From Paucibacter aquatile (GTDB taxonomy: Bacteria; Pseudomonadota; Gammaproteobacteria; Burkholderiales; Burkholderiaceae_C), in assembly GCF_002885975.1 (NCBI RefSeq), contig NZ_POSP01000003.1, positions 1,364,001 through 1,428,000 of the forward strand: 64,000 nt of DNA, given 5' to 3'. A program made the translations under genes and the position numbers. Of this stretch, positions 1 to 8,683 are shown piece by piece. Below the pieces are notes generated by a model. That model did not search any database, had not been told where the DNA came from, and saw nothing but the letters and a program-made list of their open reading frames with translations. Each line of letters starts with the position of its first letter. The stretch's first letter is position 1.

Positions 1-302
1 TTGCGGCCCTGGCGCAGCATGGCCTCGTTGATGTCGGTGTGCACCACCATGCCGGTTTCGCCCACCTTCTTGGCAAAGGCCCGCGACAGATCGCCCGTGC
101 CGCCGGCAATGTCCAGCACCCGATCGCCGGCCTTGAGGTTGGCCACGGCCACGGTGTAGGCCTTCCAGGCGCGGTGCATGCCCATGGACATCAGGTCGTT
201 CATGACGTCGTACTTGGACGCCACCGAGTCGAACACGCCGCGCACATGGCTGGCCTTCTCGCGCTCGTCAACGGTCTGGTAGCCGAAATGGGTGCTGCTC
301 AT
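1..302 (-). CDS. ubiE: Ubiquinone/menaquinone C-methyltransferase UbiE, 3' end beyond window
   Basis: This encodes the first 100 or so residues of the SAM-dependent C-methyltransferase of ubiquinone and menaquinone synthesis. The protein opens with MSSTHFGYQTVDE, followed by the family segment VFDSVASKYDVMNDLMS, and then the SAM-binding motif I, VLDIAGGTGDLS, near residues 62-73. The C-terminal part lies outside the window, so completeness cannot be judged. The start was placed at the ATG giving the usual short N-terminus. The upstream neighbour on the same strand is DUF971, a gene pair common in Burkholderiales. The spacing of 69 nt suggests co-transcription. Confidence 0.93.
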   Translation of the reverse strand, partial: MSSTHFGYQTVDEREKASHVRGVFDSVASKYDVMNDLMSMGMHRAWKAYTVAVANLKAGDRVLDIAGGTGDLSRAFAKKVGETGMVVHTDINEAMLRQGR

Positions 303-371
303 GATGAATGGGTCTCGCGGGAAATGAGTGGGCTGAAGCTTTGTGGGCCGGTGTGGGCGAGGCTTCAGTTT

Positions 372-803
372 TCAGTGATGGCCGTGGCTGGCGCAGCCAT
401 GGCCGCCGGCCGGCGCCGGAGCGGCCATGTCGGCATCGCGGCTCAGACCGGCCGCGGCCAGGCGGGCTTCGTAATCGGCCCAAAGCTGGGTTTGCTGCTC
501 GCCGAGCTGGTACAGATAGTCCCAGGTGAACAGGCCGCTGTCATGGCCATCGGAAAACTGCGGCCGCACGGCGTAGTGGCCGATCGGCTCCAGGCCGGTG
601 ATCTGCACCTCGCGCTTGCCGGTCTGCAGCACCTCCTGGCCGGGGCCATGGCCTTGCACCTCGGCCGAGGGGCTGTAGACCCGCATCAGCTCGAACGGGA
701 TGCGAAAGCGCGCGCCGTCCGAAAACGCCACCTCCAGCACGCGGGACTGCTGGTGCACGGTGATCTCGGTGGGGCTGGGGGTCTTGGGGCTGAGGCCGGC
801 CAT
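372..803 (-). CDS. DUF971 domain protein
   Basis: A 143-residue soluble protein of the DUF971 family, which corresponds to the N-terminal domain of gamma-butyrobetaine hydroxylase-like proteins. The family features LEVAFSDGARFRIPFELMRVYSPS (given here only as family-like, residues about 23-46), GHYAVRPQFSDGHDSGLFTW and the closing YDYLYQL-type segment are all present. The tail is rich in Gly and His (GGHGCASHGHH) and could bind metal, which is inference only. It lies directly upstream of ubiE. The family is often found next to ubiE or Fe-S proteins in Betaproteobacteria, but its biochemical role is unknown. Confidence 0.88.
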   Translation of the reverse strand: MAGLSPKTPSPTEITVHQQSRVLEVAFSDGARFRIPFELMRVYSPSAEVQGHGPGQEVLQTGKREVQITGLEPIGHYAVRPQFSDGHDSGLFTWDYLYQLGEQQTQLWADYEARLAAAGLSRDADMAAPAPAGGHGCASHGHH

Positions 804-988
804 GGTCAGGTTTGCAGAGGATGCAATTCAAAGCAGAGGCATGCAGGCGGCCCGAGAGACTCGGGAAGGAAGCGCAGACAAGATGGAAACCAGCGGCGCA
901 TCACAGCCCGAGCCGGGCCGCCACAAAGGGCGCCCAGTGTAACTTTGCCCCACCCTTGCCGGCGCACGCCCTGCCGGCAGCCCGGATA

Positions 989-2551
989 TCACAGCCCTTG
1001 CACGGTCTTGAACAGGCCGCTGGGGTCCTGCGCCTGCTTGATCTGCTGAAGCCGGGCCAGATGGCTGCCATGGTAGGCCGGCAGCGGGTCGGCAATGCTG
1101 GCATCCGGGTAATTGAGATAGGCGCGGCCGCTGCTCCAGGGCCGCATCTGCTCGCGCAGGCCGTGGGTCCAACGGGCCCCCTCCTCCACCGCCGAGGCGG
1201 TGGCGAAAGGCGGCAGCTCCACCCCGTACTGGGCGCTGAACAAGGCCGCACGGTGCGGAAATGCCGTGGCCTGATGTGAAAGCTGGGCGATGGCCCCACC
1301 CATCAGATTCAGGATCACACCGCCCGAACCCTGGCCGCGCCGCGCACGCAAGGCGTCCGCCAAGGCCCGCTGGCCCTCGGGCGCTAGGGCTTGGTCGTAA
1401 AAGTCCGAGCTGGCCGCCATGGTCACGCGACCGAGGCGCCCCTCCGGGTTCTGCGCTGGCAGATGGCATTGCGCCAGGCTCAGGCCGGCGCAATCGCCGA
1501 GCAAGACATCCCGGTAGCTGCGCGCCTGCAGAGCGCCCGGCACCAGGCCGGGCCGGTTGATGCGCGCCAGCAGCGCCTGCCAGATCGGAGAAAACTGCGC
1601 CACGTCGCTGTGTGCGCCCAATGCCAATCCCCAGAGGCGCCCACCCTGGGGCGACACCGCCAGCTGCGACCAGGCCGAGCCGGGCAAACCTTGCTCCGGC
1701 CAGCGCTGCCAGGCGGCCAGCACCGCCCCCAGATCGTCCAGGCCGAAGCTCGCGCTGAACTGCAGCAATGGCCCCACCGCATGGGTTTGAAAACGCAGCT
1801 CGGTCAGCACACCGAAGCGCCCGCCGCCGCCGCCGCGCAAGGCCCAGAACAGATCGCTGTTGCGGCCGGCATCGCAGACCAATGCCTGACCCTCGGCATT
1901 GACCACGGTGGCGCCAATCAAAGCGTCGCAGCTGAGGCCGTAGGCCCGGTCCAGCACCCCAAAGCCACCGCCGAGGGTGATGCCGGCAATGCCCACGCTC
2001 AGGCAGCTGCCCGAGGGGATGCAGCGGCCCTGGCTGATCAAGCCCTCGTAGACATCGGCCAGGGTGGCACCGGCGCCGACCACGGCCACCTCGCCCTCCA
2101 GCCTGACCCCGTTCATCGGCCCGACATCGAGCACCAGGCCCGGCCCGGTCGAGGCGCCCAGATAGCTGTGGCCACCGCCACGCAGGGCCAGAGGCATGGC
2201 CTTGCGGCGTGCGAAGGCCAAACCGGCCGCCACATCGGCCGCACTGGCGCAGCGCAGCAGACCCAGCGGACGCAGAGCGTCATAGCGGGCGTTGGCGACC
2301 AGGCGCCGGGTGTCGTAGCCGCTGTCGCCGGGGCGCAAGACTTGCCCTGCACCTTGGGCTTGCACCTGGGCGGCCAGAGCATCCCAATCGGCATCCGGGC
2401 TGGGCCCCGGTGCGGGCGGCGGCGCCGGCGCAGGCTCCACCAGGCCTCCACTTCGGCCGCCACCTCCGCCGCCACAGCCGGCCAGCCCACCACCCAGCAC
2501 CGTTACCGCAGGCCAAGCCGCCCCGCGGGCGAGAAAACGCCGTCGATCCAT
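989..2551 (-). CDS. Exported FAD-linked oxidoreductase, berberine-bridge-enzyme type
   Basis: A 520-residue flavoprotein of the FAD_binding_4 plus BBE family. The N-terminus has a twin-arginine-like RRRFLARG motif, a hydrophobic stretch and a possible lipobox LAGC at Cys26, followed by Gly/Pro-rich linker, so it is probably Tat-exported and perhaps a lipoprotein. His128 in RGGGHSYLG and Cys183 in GSCLSVGIAG sit where bicovalent family members attach FAD. The end shows the BBE signature (RAYLNYPD, then LFKTVQGL). The start was set at the ATG preceded by GAGGAGGG; an upstream in-frame ATG 13 codons earlier lacks a comparable ribosome binding site and would put residues ahead of the Tat motif. 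The substrate cannot be predicted; related enzymes oxidise sugars, alkaloids or phenolics. It appears monocistronic. Confidence 0.82.
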   Translation of the reverse strand: MDRRRFLARGAAWPAVTVLGGGLAGCGGGGGGRSGGLVEPAPAPPPAPGPSPDADWDALAAQVQAQGAGQVLRPGDSGYDTRRLVANARYDALRPLGLLRCASAADVAAGLAFARRKAMPLALRGGGHSYLGASTGPGLVLDVGPMNGVRLEGEVAVVGAGATLADVYEGLISQGRCIPSGSCLSVGIAGITLGGGFGVLDRAYGLSCDALIGATVVNAEGQALVCDAGRNSDLFWALRGGGGGRFGVLTELRFQTHAVGPLLQFSASFGLDDLGAVLAAWQRWPEQGLPGSAWSQLAVSPQGGRLWGLALGAHSDVAQFSPIWQALLARINRPGLVPGALQARSYRDVLLGDCAGLSLAQCHLPAQNPEGRLGRVTMAASSDFYDQALAPEGQRALADALRARRGQGSGGVILNLMGGAIAQLSHQATAFPHRAALFSAQYGVELPPFATASAVEEGARWTHGLREQMRPWSSGRAYLNYPDASIADPLPAYHGSHLARLQQIKQAQDPSGLFKTVQGL

Positions 2552-2822
2552 CTTGCCCTCCTCCCCGAGTCGCAAAATACCAAACGACACCCAATTTAAG
2601 ACCAGTCTAGAACCAAATTGATAACAACCATGTCAGGGCTTGTGCCGAGCCCGGTTGGCGGCGGACCTCAGGGCTGTGCGAATGGCAGCCTCGGGAATGA
2701 AAGAAAAGCGAAAGTTCTGCAGCGGGCAACCGATAGAGCTTGAAGCCATGAAGTGTTGAGGCGGCGCAGCACAAACGCGGCGCCGGGAGCTGTTCCCCGG
2801 CGCTGCCGCGCGCCAGGCTTTG

Positions 2823-4967
2823 ATGTCCCATTCCCCAGCCCTTCGATTTCCTGCATCCATGTTTCTTTCGCCCCTGCAAGCCCTGGCGCGCCTGCGCATC
2901 GGTACCCGCCTGGCCCTGCGTTCCGTGCTGGTGCTCTTGCTGCTGACCCTGGCTGGGCTGAGCCAGCTGGAACGCATGAACCAGCTCTCGGTGGCCCTGA
3001 ACGAGCTGGCCAGCCAGCGCCTGACCCTGCTGCATTTGTCAGAGGACATCAGCGCGCAGGCGCACAAAACCTCGCGCAAGCTGCTGGTGCTGATCAGCGC
3101 GCCGCGCGAACAGCGCATTGCGGCCTACCGCGAGGCCGACGCGGCCAACCGGCAGATCGACCAGGATCTCAGTCGCCTTGGTCAGCAATTGCGCGGTGCG
3201 GCCAGCCGTCGGGCTTTTGCAGAACTGAGCCAGGCCCTCGATCAGTACCGTGCGGCCTATGGCCGCAACATCGACCTGATCGAGGCCGAGGACCTGAACG
3301 CCGCACGCACGATGATGGCGCGTGAGACCGAGCAGGCCCTGGACCAGCTGGCTCGCGCTGCCGACCGACTGCTCGAACTCCAGCAGAAAGATACGGCCGA
3401 CCATGCCCACGAGCTGCAGGACGAGATCCGTAAGGACCGCCAGTGGATGCTGATCCTGGGCGTGCTGGTGGTCGCCTTCAGCGGTGCGCTGGACGGCGTG
3501 GTGCGCCGCTCCATCACCGTGCCCCTGGGTCACGCCGAACAGGCGGCCCAGCGCCTGGCCGCCGGTGACTACAGCGCGCGCGCCGAGCTGCAGGGCCAGG
3601 ACGAGGTGACCCGCGTCGGCCAGGCCCTGAACACCCTGGCGGCCGCCGTGGGCGAGCGCGAGCTGCGCCTGCGCCGCCTGGCCAACACCGATGCCATGAC
3701 CGGCCTGGCCCAGCGCGCGCGCTTTCTGGTCGAGGCCAATGAGCAGCTGCAACAGCGGCGCAACCAGGGCGGCCTGGCCTCCTGCCTGCTCTGCCTGGAC
3801 CTGGACCGGCTCAAGACCATCAACGCCCTGCTCGGCTTCGATGCCGGTGATGCCGTGATCCGCCGCGCCAGCAGCCATCTTGCCGAAGCCCTGGGTGCGC
3901 AAGCCCCGCTGGCCCGCCTGGCCGGCGGCACCTTCGCCGCCCTGCTGCAGGTGCGCGACGCCGCCGACGCCCAGCTGCAGGCCGAGAGCCTGCGCCGCGC
4001 CATCGAGCAGCCGCTGGACTGGCAAGGCCAGCGCCTGGACCTGTCCATCTCCTGCGGCGCCGCGCTCTGCCCCGAGCATGGTCATGAGGCCGAGTCGCTG
4101 CTGCGCCAGGCCGAGCAGGCCTTGTTCGAATCCAAGCGTTCCAAGGCGGCGCTGCGTTTCTACAGCAGCGGCACCGAGCAAGCTCGCCAGCAAGACCTGA
4201 CCCTGGCGTCGGACCTGCAAGCGGCCCTGCAGGGCGAGCAGCTGCATGCCTATCTGCAGCCCAAGCTGCGCCTGGGCAGCGGCGAGCTGGAAGGCGCCGA
4301 AGCCCTGGTGCGCTGGAAGCACCCGACCCGCGGCTGGGTGCCGCCGGGCGAGTTCATCCCCTTTGCCGAGCGCACCGGCCGGGTCAGCCAGCTGACGCGT
4401 TGGATGCTGGGCGAGGCCTTGCGCTTGCTGGCTGAGCCACGCATGGCCGGCCTGCACATCGCCGTCAACATCTCCACCCAGGATCTGCAGAACGGCGAGC
4501 TGCTGGACTTTCTGCGCGAGCGCCTGCAAGAGCACGACGTCGACCCGCAACACCTGACCCTGGAGCTGACCGAAACCGGCCTGATGGACAGCAGCGACGA
4601 CCCGGTGGCCCTGCTGCATGGCCTGCGCACCCTGGGCGTGCGCCTGTCGATCGACGACTTCGGCACCGGCCACTCTTCGCTGGCCTATCTGCAGCACCTG
4701 CCGGTGGATGAGCTCAAGATCGATCGATCCTTTGTGCGCGAGGTGGACCTCTCACCGCGGCGCTACGAGCTGCTGGAAACCATCGCCCGCCTGGGCCACA
4801 GCCTGAGCCTGACGGTGACGGCCGAAGGCATCGAGCGCGAGGGCGAGCTGGATGCGGTGCGCCGCGTCGGTTGTGACCAGGTGCAAGGCTTCCTGCTGGG
4901 CCGGCCGATGGACTTCGAGTCCTTCCTGGCCTGGCGAGATGCGCGCGAGGCTGCTGCTCCGGCATGA
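2823..4967 (+). CDS. Membrane GGDEF-EAL protein with degenerate GGDEF, probable c-di-GMP phosphodiesterase
   Basis: A 714-residue inner-membrane signalling protein. It has a first membrane segment at about residues 30-48, a helical sensor region resembling the four-helix-bundle module of chemoreceptors (about 50-205), a second membrane segment, then HAMP, GGDEF and EAL domains. The GGDEF signature is replaced by AGGTFAAL near residue 366, so cyclase activity is unlikely. The EAL domain keeps EALVRW (about 493), ELTETGLM, IDDFGTGHSS (about 610) and VTAEGIE, so hydrolysis of c-di-GMP is expected. The start is the ATG just after an in-frame TTG; an ATG 12 codons further on is an alternative, as neither has a convincing Shine-Dalgarno. 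The gene stands alone between oppositely oriented genes. Confidence 0.88.
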   Translation: MSHSPALRFPASMFLSPLQALARLRIGTRLALRSVLVLLLLTLAGLSQLERMNQLSVALNELASQRLTLLHLSEDISAQAHKTSRKLLVLISAPREQRIAAYREADAANRQIDQDLSRLGQQLRGAASRRAFAELSQALDQYRAAYGRNIDLIEAEDLNAARTMMARETEQALDQLARAADRLLELQQKDTADHAHELQDEIRKDRQWMLILGVLVVAFSGALDGVVRRSITVPLGHAEQAAQRLAAGDYSARAELQGQDEVTRVGQALNTLAAAVGERELRLRRLANTDAMTGLAQRARFLVEANEQLQQRRNQGGLASCLLCLDLDRLKTINALLGFDAGDAVIRRASSHLAEALGAQAPLARLAGGTFAALLQVRDAADAQLQAESLRRAIEQPLDWQGQRLDLSISCGAALCPEHGHEAESLLRQAEQALFESKRSKAALRFYSSGTEQARQQDLTLASDLQAALQGEQLHAYLQPKLRLGSGELEGAEALVRWKHPTRGWVPPGEFIPFAERTGRVSQLTRWMLGEALRLLAEPRMAGLHIAVNISTQDLQNGELLDFLRERLQEHDVDPQHLTLELTETGLMDSSDDPVALLHGLRTLGVRLSIDDFGTGHSSLAYLQHLPVDELKIDRSFVREVDLSPRRYELLETIARLGHSLSLTVTAEGIEREGELDAVRRVGCDQVQGFLLGRPMDFESFLAWRDAREAAAPA

Positions 4968-5000
4968 AAAAAAAACCACGTGGGCATGGAGCACACGTGG
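4967..5000 (-). terminator. Rho-independent terminator for the 46-residue Lys-rich protein gene
   Basis: Inverted arms CCACGTG (4976-4982) and CACGTGG (4994-5000) flank an 11-nt loop. On the minus strand they are followed by a run of nine T. It lies at the 3' end of both converging genes and works best for the minus-strand gene. Confidence 0.75.
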
Positions 5001-5069
5001 CTGGGTCTTGCGGTGTGTGAGGCCCGAAGCGACGAATGTTTCGCCAGGCTTGGGGCCTGCCTGTCCTTC

Positions 5070-5210
5070 TTACTTGGCCTTCTTGCTGCGATCGGGCACC
5101 ACGGTGGTGACCGTGGGCATCACCGCGCCGGATGAAATCGGCTTGGGCGGTGCGCTGTCCTTCTTCGGCTTCTTCGCTTCCTTGTTGCTCTTTTGCTGAC
5201 CTTTGGCCAT
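5070..5210 (-). CDS. Small Lys-rich protein (46 aa), conserved-type hypothetical
   Basis: A 46-residue very basic protein beginning MAKGQQKSNKEAKKPKKD and ending DRSKKAK. Eleven of the first 18 residues are polar or charged and many are Lys, with a Pro/Val-rich centre. Short proteins with this MAKGQ-NKEAKKPKKD start are common in Beta- and Gammaproteobacteria, but I know of no assigned function. The start ATG has a good ribosome binding site (GAGGAGCG), and a minus-strand terminator follows, so it is an independent transcription unit. It is too short for most ORF cut-offs. No membrane segment is present. Binding to nucleic acid or ribosomes is plausible from charge alone. Confidence 0.8.
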   Translation of the reverse strand: MAKGQQKSNKEAKKPKKDSAPPKPISSGAVMPTVTTVVPDRSKKAK

Positions 5211-5361
5211 GAGTCGCTCCTCAGTTGGCGTGCCTGCGGCACAGATGGACGATGGGGTGTTTCCAGCGAACTCGAAAAACCGTGCCGCAGTGTGACATGA
5301 AGCAGGCTCAGGCCCGGGGTCAGCGCAGCCAGCTGCGCCTCAAAACGCCTCAGACGCTGCC

Positions 5362-5880
5362 TCAGAAGGCGCCCATATAGTCCTTCTTGCCCAGCTCCAC
5401 GCCGTTGTGACGCAGGATGGCGTAGGCCGTGGTCACGTGGAAGAAGAACTGCGGCAGACCATAGCTCAGCAGATAGGCCTGGCCGGCGAAGCGGCGCTCT
5501 TTCGGCGTGCCCGGGCGCAGCACCACCTCGCGGCTGGCGGCCTCGGCAAAGGCCTCGGTCGGCAGGCCATCGATGAAGGCCAGAGTGGCTTGGATGCGCG
5601 CCTGCAGCTCGGCAAAACTCTTTTCCTCGTCCGCCACGCTGGGCACCTCGGCGCCGGCCAGGCGGGCGCTCACGCCCTTGGCGAAATCGCAGGCGATCTG
5701 CACCTGGCGCAGCAGCGCGAACATGTCCGGGAACAGGCGCGCCTGCAGGAACACTTGCGGGTCGATATTGCGCGCCGTGGCATGGGCCTCGGCCTTGCTC
5801 AGGACATCGGCTAGGCCACCCAGCATTTGCTTGAAGACGGGCACGCTGGCTTGGTGCAGGACGGGGGTGGATGCGGTCAT
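5362..5880 (-). CDS. DUF1993 domain protein
   Basis: A 172-residue protein of the DUF1993 family, a helical bundle distantly related to the DinB/YfiT fold. It starts MTASTPVLHQASVPVFKQML, contains the family segment LFPDMFALLRQVQIACDFAKG (about 48-68) and ends with GQAYLLSYGLPQFFFHVTTAYAILRHNGVELGKKDYMG. The frame stays open for 47 codons upstream, but the part before MTAST does not resemble the family, so the later ATG was chosen. It is transcribed divergently from the sulfate-assimilation operon. No function is established for the family. Confidence 0.85.
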   Translation of the reverse strand: MTASTPVLHQASVPVFKQMLGGLADVLSKAEAHATARNIDPQVFLQARLFPDMFALLRQVQIACDFAKGVSARLAGAEVPSVADEEKSFAELQARIQATLAFIDGLPTEAFAEAASREVVLRPGTPKERRFAGQAYLLSYGLPQFFFHVTTAYAILRHNGVELGKKDYMGAF

Positions 5881-6020
5881 GGCGGCACTTTCTAAAAAGG
5901 CGGTTGGGGAAAACATGGGAGCCACAGGTTCGCGGCCCGGCGCCGCGCATTCTGTCAGCCCCGTGTGAAAGCCGCTGGCGCCGCACCGAATGACCGGATG
6001 GGGCAGCATCTCAAACTTCA

Positions 6021-6070
6021 TATATGCAAATTCGGATAAGCAATCTACAAATAAATGGTTTGCGTATATA
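6021..6070. promoter_or_regulatory. AT-rich inverted repeat in the divergent DUF1993 / cys-operon spacer
   Basis: The arms TATATGCAAA (6021-6030) and TTTGCGTATA (6059-6068) pair with one mismatch around a 28-nt AT-rich centre. The stretch is strikingly AT-rich for this genome and lies 64 nt before the first sulfate-assimilation gene. CysB-type regulators bind long AT-rich sites of this sort, so an operator for the cys operon is a reasonable inference. No exact CysB consensus can be claimed. Confidence 0.45.
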
Positions 6071-6133
6071 TAAAGGCTACATAAAGTCCGCCCCCTGAGA
6101 CGCAGACCTGCGCCTCAGCAACTGGGAGCAGAT

Positions 6134-6901
6134 GTGGACTGGATGGCAATTGCAAGTGGATTTGGCGTCGGCGCCATCGTCGGGGTGACCGGCGTGGGCG
6201 GCGGTTCGCTGATGACGCCGCTGCTGCTGTCGGTGTTCCAGCTCAGCCCGGCCGTGGCCATCGGCACCGATCTGTGGTTCGCCGCACTGACCAAGATGTC
6301 CGGTTCGGTCGCCCACGCCCGCCACGGTCATGTGAAATGGGGCCTGACCGCCCTGTTGCTGGCTGGCAGCATCCCGGCCTCCATCGCCACCGTGGCCCTG
6401 ATGCACGCCACCGACATCACCAAGGGCTGGGCCAGCACACTGACTTTTTCCCTGGGCATTGCCCTCTTCCTGACCGCCCTGGTGGTGGCCTTCAAGAAAT
6501 CCTGGCAAGCCGTGGGCCTGCGCCTGGAACGCCACATCCCCGAGTCGCGCAAGCCGGCGCTGACGGTCGCGGCCGGCGTGCTGCTGGGCGTGCTGGTCTC
6601 GCTGTCCTCGATCGGTGCGGGCGCGATCGGCGCCACCCTGATCCTGCTGCTCTACCCGCGCCTGGAGGCGCGCTACATCGTCGGCAGCGACATCGCCCAC
6701 GCCGTGCCCCTGACCCTGGTCGCCGGCATTGGCCATGCCACGCTGGGCCATGTCAACTGGACCTTGCTGCTGCCCTTGCTGATCGGCTCCATGCCTGGCA
6801 TCTGGTTGGGTGCCCAACTGACCCGACGCCTGCCCGATGGTGTGGTGCGCGGCCTGTTGTGCGGCTCCCTGCTGCTGGCCGGCTGGAAAGTCATTCACTA
6901 A
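6134..6901 (+). CDS. TauE/SafE-family membrane transporter of the sulfate-assimilation cluster
   Basis: A 255-residue polytopic membrane protein of the TauE/SafE (CysZ-like export/import) family. The first half carries VGAIVGVTGVGGGSLMTPLL, the family's glycine-rich signature, which returns in the second half as LVSLSSIGAGAIGATLIL, reflecting the internal duplication. About eight membrane helices are visible. GTG was chosen as start because GGGAG lies 6 nt upstream; an ATG three codons later is possible. It is the first gene of the cys operon, so it probably carries sulfate, sulfite or another sulfur oxyanion. Direction and substrate are unknown. Confidence 0.85.
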   Translation: MDWMAIASGFGVGAIVGVTGVGGGSLMTPLLLSVFQLSPAVAIGTDLWFAALTKMSGSVAHARHGHVKWGLTALLLAGSIPASIATVALMHATDITKGWASTLTFSLGIALFLTALVVAFKKSWQAVGLRLERHIPESRKPALTVAAGVLLGVLVSLSSIGAGAIGATLILLLYPRLEARYIVGSDIAHAVPLTLVAGIGHATLGHVNWTLLLPLLIGSMPGIWLGAQLTRRLPDGVVRGLLCGSLLLAGWKVIH

Positions 6902-6967
6902 AGCCCCGTCCGGCCGAAACCCCTTCTCAGATCCTCAGATCCACCGAACTCTTCCGACAAGCCCGCC

Positions 6968-8683
6968 ATGTACCAGTACACCGACTTCGACCGCCAGTTC
7001 GTCCGCGCCCGCGCTGCGCAGTTCCGCGACCAGCTGGAGCGCAATCTGGCCGGCACGTTGAGCGACGACGAATTCCGCCCCCTGCGCCTGCAGAACGGCT
7101 GGTATGTGCAGCGCCATGCGCCCATGCTGCGCGTGGCCGTGCCTTACGGCGTGCTGTCCAGCGCGCAGCTGCGCGCCCTGGCCGGCATCGCCCGTGATTT
7201 CGATCGCGGCTATGGCCACTTCACCACGCGCCAGAACCTGCAGTACAACTGGATCCCCCTGCCCCAAGCCGCCGATGTGATGGACCGCCTGGCCGATGTC
7301 GACATGCACGGCATCCAGACCAGCGGCAACTGCATCCGCAACATCACCAGCGACTGCTTCGCCGGCATCGCGCCCGACGAGATCGTCGACCCGCGCCCCT
7401 ACGCCGAAGTGCTGCGCCAGTGGAGCACCCTGCACCCCGAGTTCGCCTTCCTGCCGCGCAAGTTCAAGATCGCCATCTCGGGCGCGGCCGAAGACCGCGC
7501 CGCCATCGCCTGGCATGACATCGGCCTGCAGCTGAAGAAGAACGAGGCCGGCGAGGTCGGCTTCCAAGTGCTGGTCGGCGGCGGCATGGGCCGCACGCCC
7601 ATCATCGGCCAAGTGATCAACGAGTTCCTGCCCTGGCAGCAGATCCTGGTCTATCTGGAGGCCATCGTGCGGGTCTACAACCGCTATGGCCGCCGCGACA
7701 ATATGTACAAGGCCCGGATCAAGATCCTGGTCAAGGCCGAAGGCCAGGCCTTCTTCGACGATGTGAACGCCGAGTTCAAGCAGATCCTGGAGCTGGACGA
7801 AGGCGGCCGCGAGCACCTGATCCCGCAAGCCGAGCTGGACCGTGTGGCCGCAAGCTTCGTCACGCCGGCCGGCGTGCAGCCGGGCGAGGGCAGCGACATC
7901 TTCGCCGGCGTGGCGGACGGCGCCTACAAGCGCTGGCTGGAGCGCAACGTTCACGGCCACCGCGTGCCGGGCTACCGCGCCGTCACCCTCTCGCTCAAGC
8001 GCGCCGGCCTGGCCCCGGGCGACGCCACCGATGCCCAGATGGACGGCGCGGCCGATCTGGCGGACCGCTTCGGCCTGGGCGAGCTGCGCGTCAGCCATGA
8101 CCAGAACCTGGTGCTGACCTGGGTGCGCGAGAGCGAGCTGCCGGCCCTGTTTGAAGCCAGCCGCGCGCTGGGCTTCGCCACCCCGAACATCGGCCTGCTG
8201 ACCGACATGATCGCCTGCCCCGGTGGCGACTTCTGCGCCCTGGCCAATGCCCGCTCCATCCCAGTGGCCGCGGCCATCACCGAGCGCTTCGATGACCTGG
8301 ACGAGCTCTACGACATCGGCGACATCGACCTGCACATCAGCGGCTGCATCAACAGCTGCGGCCACCACCACAGCGGCCACATCGGCATCCTCGGCGTCGA
8401 CAAGGACGGCAAGGAGTGGTACCAGGTCTCGCTGGGCGGCTCGGACGGCTCCACCCTCTCGGGTGCCTCGGTGCCGGGCAAGGTGATCGGCCCCTCCTTC
8501 GCGGCCGACGAGGTGCCAGATGTGATCGAGTCCATCGTCCAGACCTACCGCCGCGAGCGCGCCAACGCCAGCGAGCGCTTCATCGACACCGTGCGCCGCA
8601 TCGGCCTGGAGCCCTTCAAGGCCCCCGCCAATGCCGTGCGCACCCTGACCGGCAACAACGCTGCTGCCGCCGAAGCCCAATGA
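6968..8683 (+). CDS. cysI: Nitrite/sulfite reductase, siroheme-[4Fe-4S] hemoprotein (CysI type)
   Basis: A 571-residue sulfite reductase hemoprotein that reduces sulfite to sulfide with six electrons. The repeated ferredoxin-like and siroheme domains are evident: TTRQNLQYNW near residue 82, a first-half VGGGMGRTP, and the siroheme/4Fe-4S ligands C417-x5-C423 (ACPGGDFC) and C460-x3-C464 (SGCINSCGHHHSGHIG). The length fits the ferredoxin-type and CysI-type enzymes. No CysJ flavoprotein subunit is encoded nearby; the ferredoxin and FNR genes at the end of the cluster could supply electrons instead (inference). The stop overlaps the next gene's ATG. Confidence 0.95.
   Translation: MYQYTDFDRQFVRARAAQFRDQLERNLAGTLSDDEFRPLRLQNGWYVQRHAPMLRVAVPYGVLSSAQLRALAGIARDFDRGYGHFTTRQNLQYNWIPLPQAADVMDRLADVDMHGIQTSGNCIRNITSDCFAGIAPDEIVDPRPYAEVLRQWSTLHPEFAFLPRKFKIAISGAAEDRAAIAWHDIGLQLKKNEAGEVGFQVLVGGGMGRTPIIGQVINEFLPWQQILVYLEAIVRVYNRYGRRDNMYKARIKILVKAEGQAFFDDVNAEFKQILELDEGGREHLIPQAELDRVAASFVTPAGVQPGEGSDIFAGVADGAYKRWLERNVHGHRVPGYRAVTLSLKRAGLAPGDATDAQMDGAADLADRFGLGELRVSHDQNLVLTWVRESELPALFEASRALGFATPNIGLLTDMIACPGGDFCALANARSIPVAAAITERFDDLDELYDIGDIDLHISGCINSCGHHHSGHIGILGVDKDGKEWYQVSLGGSDGSTLSGASVPGKVIGPSFAADEVPDVIESIVQTYRRERANASERFIDTVRRIGLEPFKAPANAVRTLTGNNAAAAEAQ

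Noticed and set aside
3039..4697. 552-codon open frame on the minus strand
   Set aside because: It is antisense to the GGDEF-EAL gene. Its Gln/Ala/Gly/Leu-rich translation is the usual product of reading high-GC coding DNA backwards.
6935..8680. 581-codon minus-strand frame
   Set aside because: It mirrors cysI, which has all its motifs on the plus strand; no ribosome binding site or family match.
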